64,000 bases of DNA, taken from NCBI RefSeq assembly GCF_946478785.1, contig NZ_CAMLDD010000001.1, positions 248,001 through 312,000 of the forward strand. The letters run 5' to 3'. A model generated the notes under the pieces. It worked only from the letters and a program-made list of their open reading frames with translations. It searched no databases and was not told the origin of the DNA. The translations under genes were made by a program, and so were the position numbers. The DNA comes from an uncultured Flavobacterium sp. (lineage in GTDB: Bacteria; Bacteroidota; Bacteroidia; Flavobacteriales; Flavobacteriaceae). Below are positions 25,175 to 34,900 of the stretch, piece after piece (positions within the stretch are counted from its first letter, which is position 1; every line of letters begins with the position of its first letter).

Positions 25175-27010
25175 TTATCTAAATTCAATAATTTTAGGTT
25201 TTCCTAATTCAAATGACTGAAGTCCGATATCCTGAGTTTCAAAAGTATTTGTTTTAAAAATACTTTCACCTTGAAATGGAATCGTAGGATAATATGAAAT
25301 TGAAAGCTGAAACGTACTGAAAACTAGATAATCATTGCTTATTAAAACCCCCAAACTGATTTTTGAGTAATATTTATTTTGAAATAAGCCTAAACTACTG
25401 TTTCCCAATACAGCAACCGAATAATTAAAATAAGGATTCAGCCTGAAACCTAAAACCTCTTCTGGAGCGTACGTTTGGGTCTGCAATGTTAATACCATTT
25501 TGCTTTTGCCATAATGTGCAGCATTGAATCCCTGAATTCCATAATTCTCGTTTATTGTAAGCTGATCTCCTATGGAATTAGCTCTGTTGATTCCTATAAT
25601 TATTTCAGGCTTAAAGAATTGTCTTAATTTCCAATTCCCGAAGGTTAATAAATTAGTGAAATAATTAGCTTTTAGTGCAATAGAAGTCTGATAAGTTTTG
25701 GCTTCATGAAAAAAAGTACCAATTTCAAAGTTAGTACTTAAAAATCCCCATTTGTAATAGTCTCCAAAAGATGCCTGTGCGCCAATATAGGGACGCCATA
25801 TTTCATTCTTATATTGGTATCCTGCTGTTATCCCATAGATTCTTCCTATGGGAACATCTTCGGTCTGCCCATTTCTAAAAATATAATTGTCTTTTACGAA
25901 TTCACGTGTATTAATTCCAAAGCCAATTAAAATTTGTTTCTCGTCTGAAAAGAAATTGATGGAGTCGAATGCTATGGAGGGTTTCTCGGTATAATCAATG
26001 TTTAAGAAACGTCCTGAGACTATAAAATTAGTTGTTCGCTCCTTTTTAGCATTTATACGTGTAATATTAAAAGCTTTTGCGGCCCAAAAGTCATGTGCGT
26101 TATATTTAAAAGGCTGAAATTCATATTTTAAGCTAGCATCCTGTAAAGTATCCCGTCTAAATTGTTGTTCAAGTATAACACCTCCAGCCCATTTGGTTAA
26201 AGGAGAATAAAAAGGACGTTCAATAGAAATACTTTTATTATAGTTATCATCTAAATCATTATAATATCTAATTTTTGTAGTGATAAAAGTATTTATAATA
26301 TTAGGAACGGTGTAAACAGCATTATGACCGTTACGTCCATTATCAAATTTATTTGCAAATTTATATTCAAGCTGCTGGCCGGTACCGAGAATATTACGAT
26401 CATTAAAACCAATGTTAACACGTGAACTTGATATTGAAAATTTAGGAATCAAACTCCATGCATCGAGCACACGGACGGTAACATCAACAGAATCATTACT
26501 TGTGCCAACAAGTTCTTCTGAGATCGTTACTTTGTTTACAAATCTTTGTGTTCTGATAATACGTTCAGTTTCTTTTATTTTAAAGCTATCGTAAGCTGAA
26601 TTTTTCCTGAAAAGTAACAAATTTTGAATAGCAAATCTTTTGGTTTTGAGATGTAGCTTATTTCCGGTTCTTTCTCCCCAGTTTTTTGGAACCATAGTAG
26701 AATCGGTGTCAGAGCGTCCAAAAGGATCTAAAGTTATGATTCTGATATTACGGATAATTTTGCCATCAATATTTGGCAGGTGCTCATTTTTAACTAAAGT
26801 TTCATTTTTCTTTTTAATTTTTGCGGGCTTAAAAATTATTTTTTTTAAAAACTTTGTAAATTTTCTTTTCTCAGAAAGCTTCTTAATTTTATCATATTTC
26901 TCAATACTATCTTTTTTAGTCTGTTTTTCTTGTGAAAAAGCACTTTGTGAAAAATTCCAAAGAAAAAGAAGAAGAAGAAGAAGAAATATTTTCACGAATT
27001 TTCGAAACAT
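25175..27010 (-). CDS. Outer-membrane POTRA/beta-barrel protein (BamA/TamA-like)
   Basis: 611 residues with a signal peptide whose hydrophobic core holds six Leu in a row encoded by CTT repeats. A Lys-rich segment (about 30-75) is followed by one POTRA-like domain (GKIIRNIRIITLDPFG to VTVRVLDAWSLIP, about 84-190) and then about 400 residues of amphipathic strands ending in an aromatic C terminus, as expected for a 16-stranded Omp85-type barrel. Several flavobacterial proteins of this build are only known as outer membrane proteins; it is not BamA itself, which has five POTRA domains. Substrate or partner is unknown. Confidence 0.68.
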   Translation of the reverse strand: MFRKFVKIFLLLLLLFLWNFSQSAFSQEKQTKKDSIEKYDKIKKLSEKRKFTKFLKKIIFKPAKIKKKNETLVKNEHLPNIDGKIIRNIRIITLDPFGRSDTDSTMVPKNWGERTGNKLHLKTKRFAIQNLLLFRKNSAYDSFKIKETERIIRTQRFVNKVTISEELVGTSNDSVDVTVRVLDAWSLIPKFSISSSRVNIGFNDRNILGTGQQLEYKFANKFDNGRNGHNAVYTVPNIINTFITTKIRYYNDLDDNYNKSISIERPFYSPLTKWAGGVILEQQFRRDTLQDASLKYEFQPFKYNAHDFWAAKAFNITRINAKKERTTNFIVSGRFLNIDYTEKPSIAFDSINFFSDEKQILIGFGINTREFVKDNYIFRNGQTEDVPIGRIYGITAGYQYKNEIWRPYIGAQASFGDYYKWGFLSTNFEIGTFFHEAKTYQTSIALKANYFTNLLTFGNWKLRQFFKPEIIIGINRANSIGDQLTINENYGIQGFNAAHYGKSKMVLTLQTQTYAPEEVLGFRLNPYFNYSVAVLGNSSLGLFQNKYYSKISLGVLISNDYLVFSTFQLSISYYPTIPFQGESIFKTNTFETQDIGLQSFELGKPKIIEFR

Positions 27011-27078
27011 GCTAATAAAGTTAGCGTAAATTATTGGACTATTATAATTTTAAATAATATCAAACAGATTTACGAAGT

Positions 27079-28179
27079 TTAATTTTCCAACTTTCGCTTT
27101 CTTATTCTCCAGGTAAATTTTTTGGGCATATGGTTGCCCATTACATATCCCCACGGTTCTAAGGATTCGATTCGGTCAAAAATAATTTTTAAAATTGCCA
27201 ATAACGGTATTGCTAAAAACATTCCGGCTATCCCTGCTACGCTGCCGCCAATAATAATTCCTATTATTGAAACCAGAGCATTAATTTCAACTTTTGAATT
27301 TATAATTAAGGGAACAAGTATATTATTATCAATAAGCTGTACAATAATGTTTACAATAATAATACTTACAACCATTGACAATTCAGGAGTTCCGGTAAGA
27401 GAGGATAAAATGGTTAATATTCCTGCAATCATTATCCCGATATACGGTATTAAATTTAAAATTCCTGTCATCAGTCCAAGCAAAATAAAATATTTAGCTC
27501 CAATAATCCATAAACCTAAACCTGTTAAAATAGAAACTACAAACATTTCAAATATAAGTCCCAAAATATAATTATTTATAGAAATTTTTATTTGAGTAAT
27601 GATTTCTTTTAATCTACCGTGTTCTTCTTTATCGAATAGTTTTGCCAAAAAGAGAATAAAGTGAGTTTTATATAATAAAAATAAAAATGTAAAAACAACA
27701 ACAAGCATACAGTTAAATAACACATCGCTTAGTGAACCTATAGCTGTTCCTAACGTACCTGTTCCATTTTGTACAGAGTCATTCGTTACTTTTTCAATAT
27801 ATTTTTTTTGTTCCCAAATACTTATTTGAAATTTTTCATGAATATATGACTGGACATTGTTAAAAAATGAGATTGCATTCTTCTTAATGATGTCAAAATC
27901 ATTAGCAATATCTGTTATTTGATAAGAAATGAAAGCTAAAATAGCAGCTATACAAAGAACAAAAATCACTATAGTTATAAAGGAGGCAATATAAATAGGA
28001 AACCGTAATTTTGTATGTAATAGTGTATGCAAAGGCAACAGTAAAACCATAAACAAAAAGGCTAACATTACAGGAGTTATTATATTACTTCCAATGTAGG
28101 TTATGAAACCAATACAAATTAAACTTAGGAGTATAAATGCAAGTTTGGCATAAAAAGGCAATGTTACAGTTCTGTTCAT
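27079..28179 (-). CDS. AI-2E family transporter (PerM-like)
   Basis: 366 residues with about eight membrane segments. Strong family matches are the N-terminal pair of helices, the SISIWEQ-type periplasmic loop region, and the later GLMTGILNLIPYIG and IDNNILVPLI segments, which are typical of AI-2E/PerM family proteins. Despite the name, members have been tied to different solutes, including Na+ or H+ exchange, so substrate is open. It stands alone; 107 bases with no gene separate it from mscS, and no terminator is seen after it. Confidence 0.85.
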   Translation of the reverse strand: MNRTVTLPFYAKLAFILLSLICIGFITYIGSNIITPVMLAFLFMVLLLPLHTLLHTKLRFPIYIASFITIVIFVLCIAAILAFISYQITDIANDFDIIKKNAISFFNNVQSYIHEKFQISIWEQKKYIEKVTNDSVQNGTGTLGTAIGSLSDVLFNCMLVVVFTFLFLLYKTHFILFLAKLFDKEEHGRLKEIITQIKISINNYILGLIFEMFVVSILTGLGLWIIGAKYFILLGLMTGILNLIPYIGIMIAGILTILSSLTGTPELSMVVSIIIVNIIVQLIDNNILVPLIINSKVEINALVSIIGIIIGGSVAGIAGMFLAIPLLAILKIIFDRIESLEPWGYVMGNHMPKKFTWRIRKRKLEN

Positions 28180-28286
28180 TTTTTGGATTTTTTAAACTAA
28201 ATATTGGCTAAGCAAATATTAAACTTTCTTTAATTTAAATTGTTTTAGCTTTAAAAATATAGTTTATAAAATTCCCATTTAGCCAT

Positions 28287-28817
28287 TTAGTCAAAAAACT
28301 CTTTTTCCTCGTGTTGAGGGGGCACTATTGAAATTCCTTTTTGTAATAAAAGATTATTTGGATAAATGATTTTCTCGCCTTCTTTTGTTTTTAAGTTTAC
28401 ATGAAAGGCACTAATATCTTCAATTTCAGCCTCAATTGGAAAATCCTTATCATGAATTTTTATAGTATCGCCAATTCGGAAAGGGAACGAAAAGAATAAA
28501 ATCATTCCCGAAGTTATATTACTTAAGATAGACCATTGTGCAAACATGGCGACACCAATTACTGTAGCAATCGATGAAACGGTTATAAAAATATCCTTAG
28601 TTTCTACACCCCATATTACAATTAGGCTAATGAAAACCAATGTATTCATTAGTATATGAATATATTTAATTACCAGATTAGTACGATGTTCAAATAAATG
28701 ACTTGTAATAGCATAACTTCGAATCAATTTTGCAATGATCATCCTCAATGATATTAATGCAAAAATTATAATTCCTGTTGCAAATATTTCCTGGCTATAT
28801 TCTTTGAAAGAAAACAT
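28287..28817 (-). CDS. Small MscS-family mechanosensitive channel
   Basis: 176 residues, much shorter than E. coli MscS (286). Three hydrophobic segments (about 11-30, 53-72 and 77-110) end in the pore-lining region, followed by the start of the beta domain (FPFRIGDTIKIHDKD, IEDISAFHVNLKTKEGEKIIYPN). The large C-terminal cage of MscS is mostly missing, so it is a minimal channel form. It should release solutes on osmotic downshock. Last gene of a cluster, 10 bases after maf. Confidence 0.82.
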   Translation of the reverse strand: MFSFKEYSQEIFATGIIIFALISLRMIIAKLIRSYAITSHLFEHRTNLVIKYIHILMNTLVFISLIVIWGVETKDIFITVSSIATVIGVAMFAQWSILSNITSGMILFFSFPFRIGDTIKIHDKDFPIEAEIEDISAFHVNLKTKEGEKIIYPNNLLLQKGISIVPPQHEEKEFFD

Positions 28818-28827
28818 AAATTAAATT

Positions 28828-29412
28828 TTATTCTAATATACTCAAATATTTATAAACTTTTGCAGTTGGCAGCCCCATAACATTAGTATAAGAGCCTTCA
28901 ATTTTAGCAACGGCCATAAAACCAAACCATTCCTGTATGCCATAAGCTCCGGCTTTGTCATATGGCTTATAATTTTCGATATAATACAAAATAGCTTCAT
29001 CTGATAAATCATTAAAAGTTACTTTTGTCGTATCATTCAAAAGAGTAGAAGCAGTGCTGGTTTTAAAACAAACTGAAGTAATTACTTCGTGTGTTGTACC
29101 CGACATCGATTTTATCATATCAAAAGCCTCATCAGCATTTTTGGGTTTTCCTAATGCTTTATTTCTGTGCCAGACAATAGTGTCACTCGTAACCAAAATT
29201 TCATTTTCCTTTAATTCTCCTTCAAAGGCATTTGCTTTTAAGAGTGCTAAGAAGTCTGTAATTTCAACCGCTTTTAATTCTGGCGGATAAATTTCTTCGA
29301 CATCTTTTAATCTAATTTCGAAATCTAAATTAAGATCTTTAAAAAATTGCTGCCTTCTTGGGGAACCCGAAGCCAATATTAAGGTGTATTTTTTTAGTTT
29401 TTCTTTAAGCAT
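28828..29412 (-). CDS. maf: Maf-like nucleotide pyrophosphatase
   Basis: 194 residues. The family opening LILASGSPRRQQ, the ILVTSDTIVWHRNKALGKP segment with the catalytic Asp, and DKAGAYGIQEWFG near residue 153 are all present. Maf proteins remove pyrophosphate from non-canonical or specific nucleoside triphosphates (dTTP, UTP or modified forms), keeping them out of nucleic acids. The start overlaps the end of the ubiA-like gene by 8 bases, so the two are probably translationally coupled. Confidence 0.92.
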   Translation of the reverse strand: MLKEKLKKYTLILASGSPRRQQFFKDLNLDFEIRLKDVEEIYPPELKAVEITDFLALLKANAFEGELKENEILVTSDTIVWHRNKALGKPKNADEAFDMIKSMSGTTHEVITSVCFKTSTASTLLNDTTKVTFNDLSDEAILYYIENYKPYDKAGAYGIQEWFGFMAVAKIEGSYTNVMGLPTAKVYKYLSILE

Positions 29413-30331
29413 TGTAATGAATATTTAAGGTAATAACCACAATTGATAAAATTCCGAAAAGCAAAATTAGTTTAAGGATATTGCTTAAATGATGAAACTC
29501 TTTTTTTGATTTGGCAGTAAATATTTTAATTATAAAATAAAGAAGAGGTGCCAAAACCAATGAAAATGCATATAAAGTAGCTATAAAAAGACCATTTTCA
29601 ACAAAATAATTCTTAATATAAAGCAACAATAAAATAAAAGGAACAATTGAAAGTACCGCAGCAATTTTAGCGGTTCTGCTAATGCCAATTGCAATTGGCA
29701 GGGTATTCATTCCCTGATTATAATCACCATCAACATCTTCAATATCTTTGACTATTTCCCTGATAAAATTAATCATAAAGGCAAACAAGGCATAATCAGT
29801 TAAAATGGAAAATAAACTGGACATTTGAGCCTGATTTTCAGATATTGTTGCCGGAAAAATATCAAAAAAGCCAATAATAATAACACTCATGGCCAATAAA
29901 AAAGCGACAGCAAGATTTCCTAATAGTATAATTTGTTTAAGCGTCGTGGAGTAAAAATAAAGAAGTGCGGCCATAAATATAAAAATAGTTGCAAATCCTG
30001 GCCTTTGTATAACATTCGATAAGTAAAAACCAATTCCAACACCGGTAATATTCAATGCAATGTAAATGTTATAGCCATTTGTTTCCGAGATACTTTTGCC
30101 TATTACAACATCTTTTGGTTTGTTTATTGCATCAGTTTCTGTGTCAAAAATATTATTGATTGTATATCCTGCTGCTGCAATTAAAACGGTACTCAATACT
30201 AATAGGGCATATTGCCAGTCAGACAATGCCAAAGGTATATTTTGTTGTTTTAAAAATGCATAGCGGAATAAAATTTGCATAAATGCAAGCATCAATAGGT
30301 TTTGATAACGAATGAGTTTTAGGTATTTCAT
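29405..30331 (-). CDS. UbiA-family prenyltransferase (geranylgeranylglycerol-phosphate geranylgeranyltransferase-like)
   Basis: 308 residues, about nine membrane helices. The first Asp-rich motif is NNIFDTETDAINKPKD (about 60-75), and the second, less exact, is in DIEDVDGDYNQGMNTLP. In Flavobacteriia this gene, placed after kdsC, is usually assigned to attachment of a prenyl group to a lipid or glycerol phosphate head, but quinone prenylation cannot be excluded from sequence. Inner membrane. It overlaps maf by 8 bases and follows kdsC by 87. Confidence 0.78.
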   Translation of the reverse strand: MKYLKLIRYQNLLMLAFMQILFRYAFLKQQNIPLALSDWQYALLVLSTVLIAAAGYTINNIFDTETDAINKPKDVVIGKSISETNGYNIYIALNITGVGIGFYLSNVIQRPGFATIFIFMAALLYFYSTTLKQIILLGNLAVAFLLAMSVIIIGFFDIFPATISENQAQMSSLFSILTDYALFAFMINFIREIVKDIEDVDGDYNQGMNTLPIAIGISRTAKIAAVLSIVPFILLLLYIKNYFVENGLFIATLYAFSLVLAPLLYFIIKIFTAKSKKEFHHLSNILKLILLFGILSIVVITLNIHYNA

Positions 30332-30418
30332 TTTTTAAATGTACTGAGTAGCTAAGATTCTAAGGTTTTCATTATAAAGTGAATTATTAAAAATTTAATA
30401 ACTCCTAAATAACAATTA

Positions 30419-30946
30419 TTAATCGTGTTGTCCGTTAAAATATTCCATCCATTTCCCCTGAACTTTCATAACTTGTTCGATCACATCACGAGCAGCGCCT
30501 CTTCCGCCTTTAACATGTGAAATATAACGGGATATATTCTTGATTTCAGGGCTTGCATCCTGCGGACAGGTTGGTAAACCTACTAATTTCATTACATGAA
30601 AATCAGGAATATCATCGCCCATATACAGCACATTTTCAGAATTTAGATTGTACATGTCAGTGTATTCTTTAAATGTTTTTACTTTATCGGGAGTTCCTAA
30701 ATGTATATCGGTAATACCTAAATTACGCAATCTTACACGAACCCCCTCATTGCTTCCGCCGGAAATAACACAAACATGATAGCCGCTTTCTACAGCTGCC
30801 TTTAATGCAAAACCATCACGAATATTCATTGTGCGAAGTATTTCGCCTTCGGAGGTTACAAAAACAGAACTGTCTGTAAGTACGCCATCAACATCAAAAA
30901 TAAATGTGGTGATGTCATTCATTATTTCCTTATAACTTTTTGTCAT
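30419..30946 (-). CDS. kdsC: KdsC-like HAD phosphatase (KDO-8-phosphate phosphatase)
   Basis: 175 residues, a capless HAD protein. Motif I is FDVDGVLTDSSV (nucleophile Asp19), motif II VISGGSN, motif III Lys in TPDKVKTF and motif IV GDDIPDFHVM. KdsC removes phosphate from 3-deoxy-D-manno-octulosonate 8-phosphate in LPS inner-core synthesis. The start overlaps the DUF2520 gene by 17 bases. A shorter start at residue 9 would avoid the overlap, but the longer N terminus matches the usual length. Confidence 0.87.
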   Translation of the reverse strand: MTKSYKEIMNDITTFIFDVDGVLTDSSVFVTSEGEILRTMNIRDGFALKAAVESGYHVCVISGGSNEGVRVRLRNLGITDIHLGTPDKVKTFKEYTDMYNLNSENVLYMGDDIPDFHVMKLVGLPTCPQDASPEIKNISRYISHVKGGRGAARDVIEQVMKVQGKWMEYFNGQHD

Positions 30947-31691
30947 TATTTTGAATTGATTGTGTTAGTATTTTATAAATATTTTTTTGATTTGTGTTGG
31001 TTAAATACGCTAAGTGAGCTTCAATTGTTCCATAATCATTGCGCTTTGCAGGACCAGTTTGAGCATCAGTTGGGCTTAATGTCTTTATTTTATCAGCAGT
31101 TTCCTGAATCAGAGGCTTTAAAATTTCAAACGACATTTTATGTTCATTGCAGATTTCTTGTCCAATCTGATACAGATGATTTGTAAAATTATTTACAAAA
31201 ACAGCCGAAACATGCAATGCTTTTCTTTGTCCTGAACTGACTGAAAAGACAGCATTCGATATGCTTTTGGCAACTTTTTCCAAAATATTGTAATCAGTTT
31301 CATTCTCAGCTTCCAGACAAATTGGAATAATTGAAAAATCAACTGTTTTGTTTTTAGAGAAAGTTTGTAAAGGATAGAAAACGCCTTTTCTGTTTTTTGA
31401 ATTTAAAATAGCAATCGAAGATGTTCCCGATGTATGAACCACTAATTGATTTTGAAAAGGTAATTGAGATGAAACTTCAGAAATGGCATCATCTGTAATA
31501 GCAATAACATACAAATCAGTTTCCTTTAAATCTGAAAAATCAGTTACAATTTTAAGTGGATCGATTACGTTACTTAATGATTCTTTTTTCCTCGAAAACA
31601 CCTGCTCAATCTCTATTTCTTCACTTATAGAGAAAGCTTTTATCAAATGTTGAGCAACATTTCCTGAACCAATTATTGTTATTCGAGTCAT
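30930..31691 (-). CDS. Rossmann-like / DUF2520 dehydrogenase-type protein
   Basis: 253 residues. The N terminus is a dinucleotide-binding Rossmann start (ITIIGSGNVAQHLIKAF), followed by an LVVHTSGTSS strand and the GVFYPLQTFSK segment. The C-terminal helical part from about 155 matches DUF2520 (SGQRKALHVSAVFVNNFTNHLY). It resembles ketopantoate reductase or F420-dependent NADP reductase relatives, but substrate is unknown. It heads a cluster with kdsC, the prenyltransferase gene, maf and mscS, an order seen in other Flavobacteriia. Its promoter-like box ends four bases before the ATG. Confidence 0.78.
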   Translation of the reverse strand: MTRITIIGSGNVAQHLIKAFSISEEIEIEQVFSRKKESLSNVIDPLKIVTDFSDLKETDLYVIAITDDAISEVSSQLPFQNQLVVHTSGTSSIAILNSKNRKGVFYPLQTFSKNKTVDFSIIPICLEAENETDYNILEKVAKSISNAVFSVSSGQRKALHVSAVFVNNFTNHLYQIGQEICNEHKMSFEILKPLIQETADKIKTLSPTDAQTGPAKRNDYGTIEAHLAYLTNTNQKNIYKILTQSIQNNDKKL

Positions 31692-31695
31692 GTGG

Positions 31696-31703
31696 CAAAA
31701 TTA
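31696..31703 (-). promoter_or_regulatory. -7 box TAATTTTG four bases before the DUF2520 start
   Basis: TAnnTTTG match followed by CCAC and the ATG. If used, the cluster transcript would begin at or beside the start codon. No -33 box lies at the expected distance. Confidence 0.45.
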
Positions 31704-31936
31704 GCATTATTTTTTTTAAAGATATCGATGTGGGGTCAAACTTTGATTTTGCTTTTAAAAATCAAAAACGATATTTGATAACCAAATCAAAAATAAAATA
31801 GAAGAAAATCAACTCAATATGGACTTAAAAAACATATTGTAATAGAATACCTGTTTAATTTCCAAACGGATTGTTTATCGTTCTGTTTTTGGTTTTAATT
31901 AACAAAAGGTCAATATTACAACTCAACATTTTTAAG

Positions 31937-31944
31937 TACTTTTG
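31937..31944 (+). promoter_or_regulatory. -7 box TACTTTTG upstream of the ccsBA gene
   Basis: TAnnTTTG match ending 31 bases before the ATG at 31976. It falls inside the longer open frame that begins with TTG at 31871, which supports the later start. No clear -33 box. Confidence 0.5.
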
Positions 31945-31975
31945 TGCCACTTTTATACACTGTAATTCCTTAAAA

Positions 31976-34900
31976 ATGGATAAAAAAATATTCTCTTTTT
32001 TGTTTTCTACACGATTAATGGCCGTTCTTTTTTTAACATTTGCAATCGCAATGGGTATTGGAACTTTTATCGAAAGTAAGTACAATACAGATACTGCCAG
32101 AATTTTAATTTATAATACCTGGTGGTTCGAGGCTATAATGGTCTTTTTTATGATTAATTTCTTTGGGAACATTAAGCGTTATCAATTATTGAAAAAAGAG
32201 AAGTGGGCAACTTTATTGCTTCACGTTGCTTTTATTTTTATTCTTTTAGGAGCTTTTATTACACGTTATATCAGTTACGAAGGCATGATGCCAATTCGCG
32301 AAGGCGCAGCTGAAAATCAAATCTATTCAGATAAAACATTCTTAACCGTTTTTGCAGATGGAGAATATAAAGGAGAGATGAAACGAAGAACTTTTGAGAA
32401 AAGCCTTTTATTTTCGCCTGTTACCAATAATGATTTTACTCTTACAGGTAAATTTGACGAAACTCCTTTTGAGGTAAGTTATGTTAATTACATCATGGGA
32501 GCGAAAGAAATCATAAAACCAGACCCAAACGGAGCATTATACATTAAATTAGTTGAAGCCGGAGATGGTGGTCGTGAAGAACATTTCCTGAAAGAAGGGG
32601 AAGTTCAAAATATCCACAATGTTTTATTTGCTTTGAATAAACCAACCGATGGTGCCATAAATATAAACACAACCGGCGAAAAATATACCATTCAAACTCC
32701 TTTTGAAGGGGAGTTTATGAGAATGGCTGATAAATTTCAGGGAAAAGTAACCAAAGATAACGTACAGCCTTTGATGATGCGCTCTTTGTACAGTATTGGT
32801 GATATCCGAATTGTATTTCCGGATCCTGCAGTACGAGGAATTGTTGATTATGAATCGAATAATGATTACAAAGCTAAATCTCACACTGACGCCTTAATTG
32901 TAAAAGTTAAAGCAGAAGGACAGGAAAAAGAAGTTCGTTTGCTGGGTTCTAAAGGAAGTTTGGGAGAACCAAAAACAATAAAAATAGGAAAAATTGAATA
33001 CAGTTTATTTTACGGAAGTAAAGCATATGTTTTGCCTTTCAAAGTAAAGCTAAATGATTTTATCGCCACCAAATATCCGGGAACTGAGAAAAGCTATTCT
33101 GCATTTGAAAGTAAAGTTACCGTTCAGGATTCTACTGAAACGTTTGATGCCAGAATCTATATGAACAATGTTTTGGATCATAAGGGATACAGGTTTTTTC
33201 AGTCTTCTTTTGATCCGGATGAAAAAGGAACTGTTTTGTCTGTAAATCATGATTTCTGGGGCACTTCAATTACTTATTTAGGATATTTTATGTTGTATTT
33301 TGGTCTGATGGCTATTATGTTTACCAAGGGTTCTCGTTTTGCAGATATAAAGCGTAAACTTGAAAAGGTAAAAGATAAAAAAGCAAAATTAATTACGATT
33401 TTGGTTTTAATGTTAAGTTTTAATGGTTTTGCTCAGGCACCACATGTTCATGATCACGACCATGACCATGATCACAATCATAATCATACAGAAAATCCTA
33501 ATGATCATGCCAATCACGTAACACGTCCGCCAAGTCAAAAACAAATAGATTCATTACTGAATATTTACAAAGCACCAGAAGCTCATGCAGCTAAATTTGG
33601 TCGTTTGATTATTCAGGATGCCGGAGGAAGGATGAAGCCTATCAATACTTTTTCGTCCGAATTATTGAGAAAAGTAAGTCATGAAGACACTTATAACGGA
33701 ATGAATTCTGATCAGGTATTTTTGTCTATGACACAATATGCCCAGGTTTGGATTCAGGTTCCTATTATTTATCTGAATACAAAAGATGATAGTATTCGTA
33801 AAATTATTGGTCTTGACAGAAAAGCTAAATTAGCTCCGTTCGTAAAGTTTTTTGATGAAAACGGAAATTATAAACTTTCTCCTTATTTAGATGCAGCTTA
33901 CAAAGCAGCTAATCCAAATAGTTTTGAGAAAGATTTTATCGAAGCTGATAAAAAAGTAAACCTAATGGAGTCTGCTTTAAGCGGAAGTATTTTAAGAATA
34001 TTCCCGATTCCAAATGACCCAAACAATAAGTGGATTTCTTATTTAGAAATTGGCAATGCAGGTTTAAAAGGGATGGATGAAACCTATGTAAAGCAAATAA
34101 TTCCTTTGTATTTTCGTGCATTAAATGATGGTTCTATTTCTAAAGATTTTAAAACTGCCGATGATTTGGTGGAAAGTATAAATGGTTTTCAAAAGAAATT
34201 CGGCGGCAAAGTACGACCAAGTGAAAGAAAAATCGATCTTGAAATTGCCTATAACAAATACAACATTCTGCCAAAAATGTTTACCTGGTATTCTCTTTCA
34301 GGAATATTTATGCTGATATTTACACTTTTCAGTATTTTCTTTGATAAAAAGTTTTTACGCATTACAGTAAATGGTTTTCACATTCTAATCGGATTAATAT
34401 TTGCGTTTCATACACTTGCTTTAATCGCACGTTGGTATATTTCCGGTCACGCTCCCTGGAGTAATGCATACGAAGCTATCGTTTATGTAGCTTGGGCAAC
34501 AATGTTCTTCGGATTGGCTTTCGATAGAAAATCAAAACTGACCGTCGCATCAGCTGCCTTTGTAACTTCCATGATTTTCTGGGCTTCAAATGCAAACTGG
34601 ATCGATCCTGAAATTGCCAATTTACAGCCGGTTTTGAACTCGTATTGGTTAATGATTCACGTAGCGGTAATTGTAGCCAGTTACGGACCATTTGCACTCG
34701 GAATGATTTTAGGTTTTGTTTCCTTATTGTTGATTTTCTTCACCAATGAAAAAAACAAAGCTAAAATGGATTTGAACATCAAAGAAATCACATACATCAA
34801 CGAAATGGCATTGACAATTGGCTTAATCATGTTAACGATAGGAAACTTTCTTGGAGGGCAATGGGCCAATGAAAGCTGGGGTCGTTACTGGGGATGGGAT

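Noticed and set aside
31871..31975. TTG-started extension of the ccsBA gene
   Set aside because: It contains the promoter -7 box, and the ATG at 31976 begins the first membrane domain normally.
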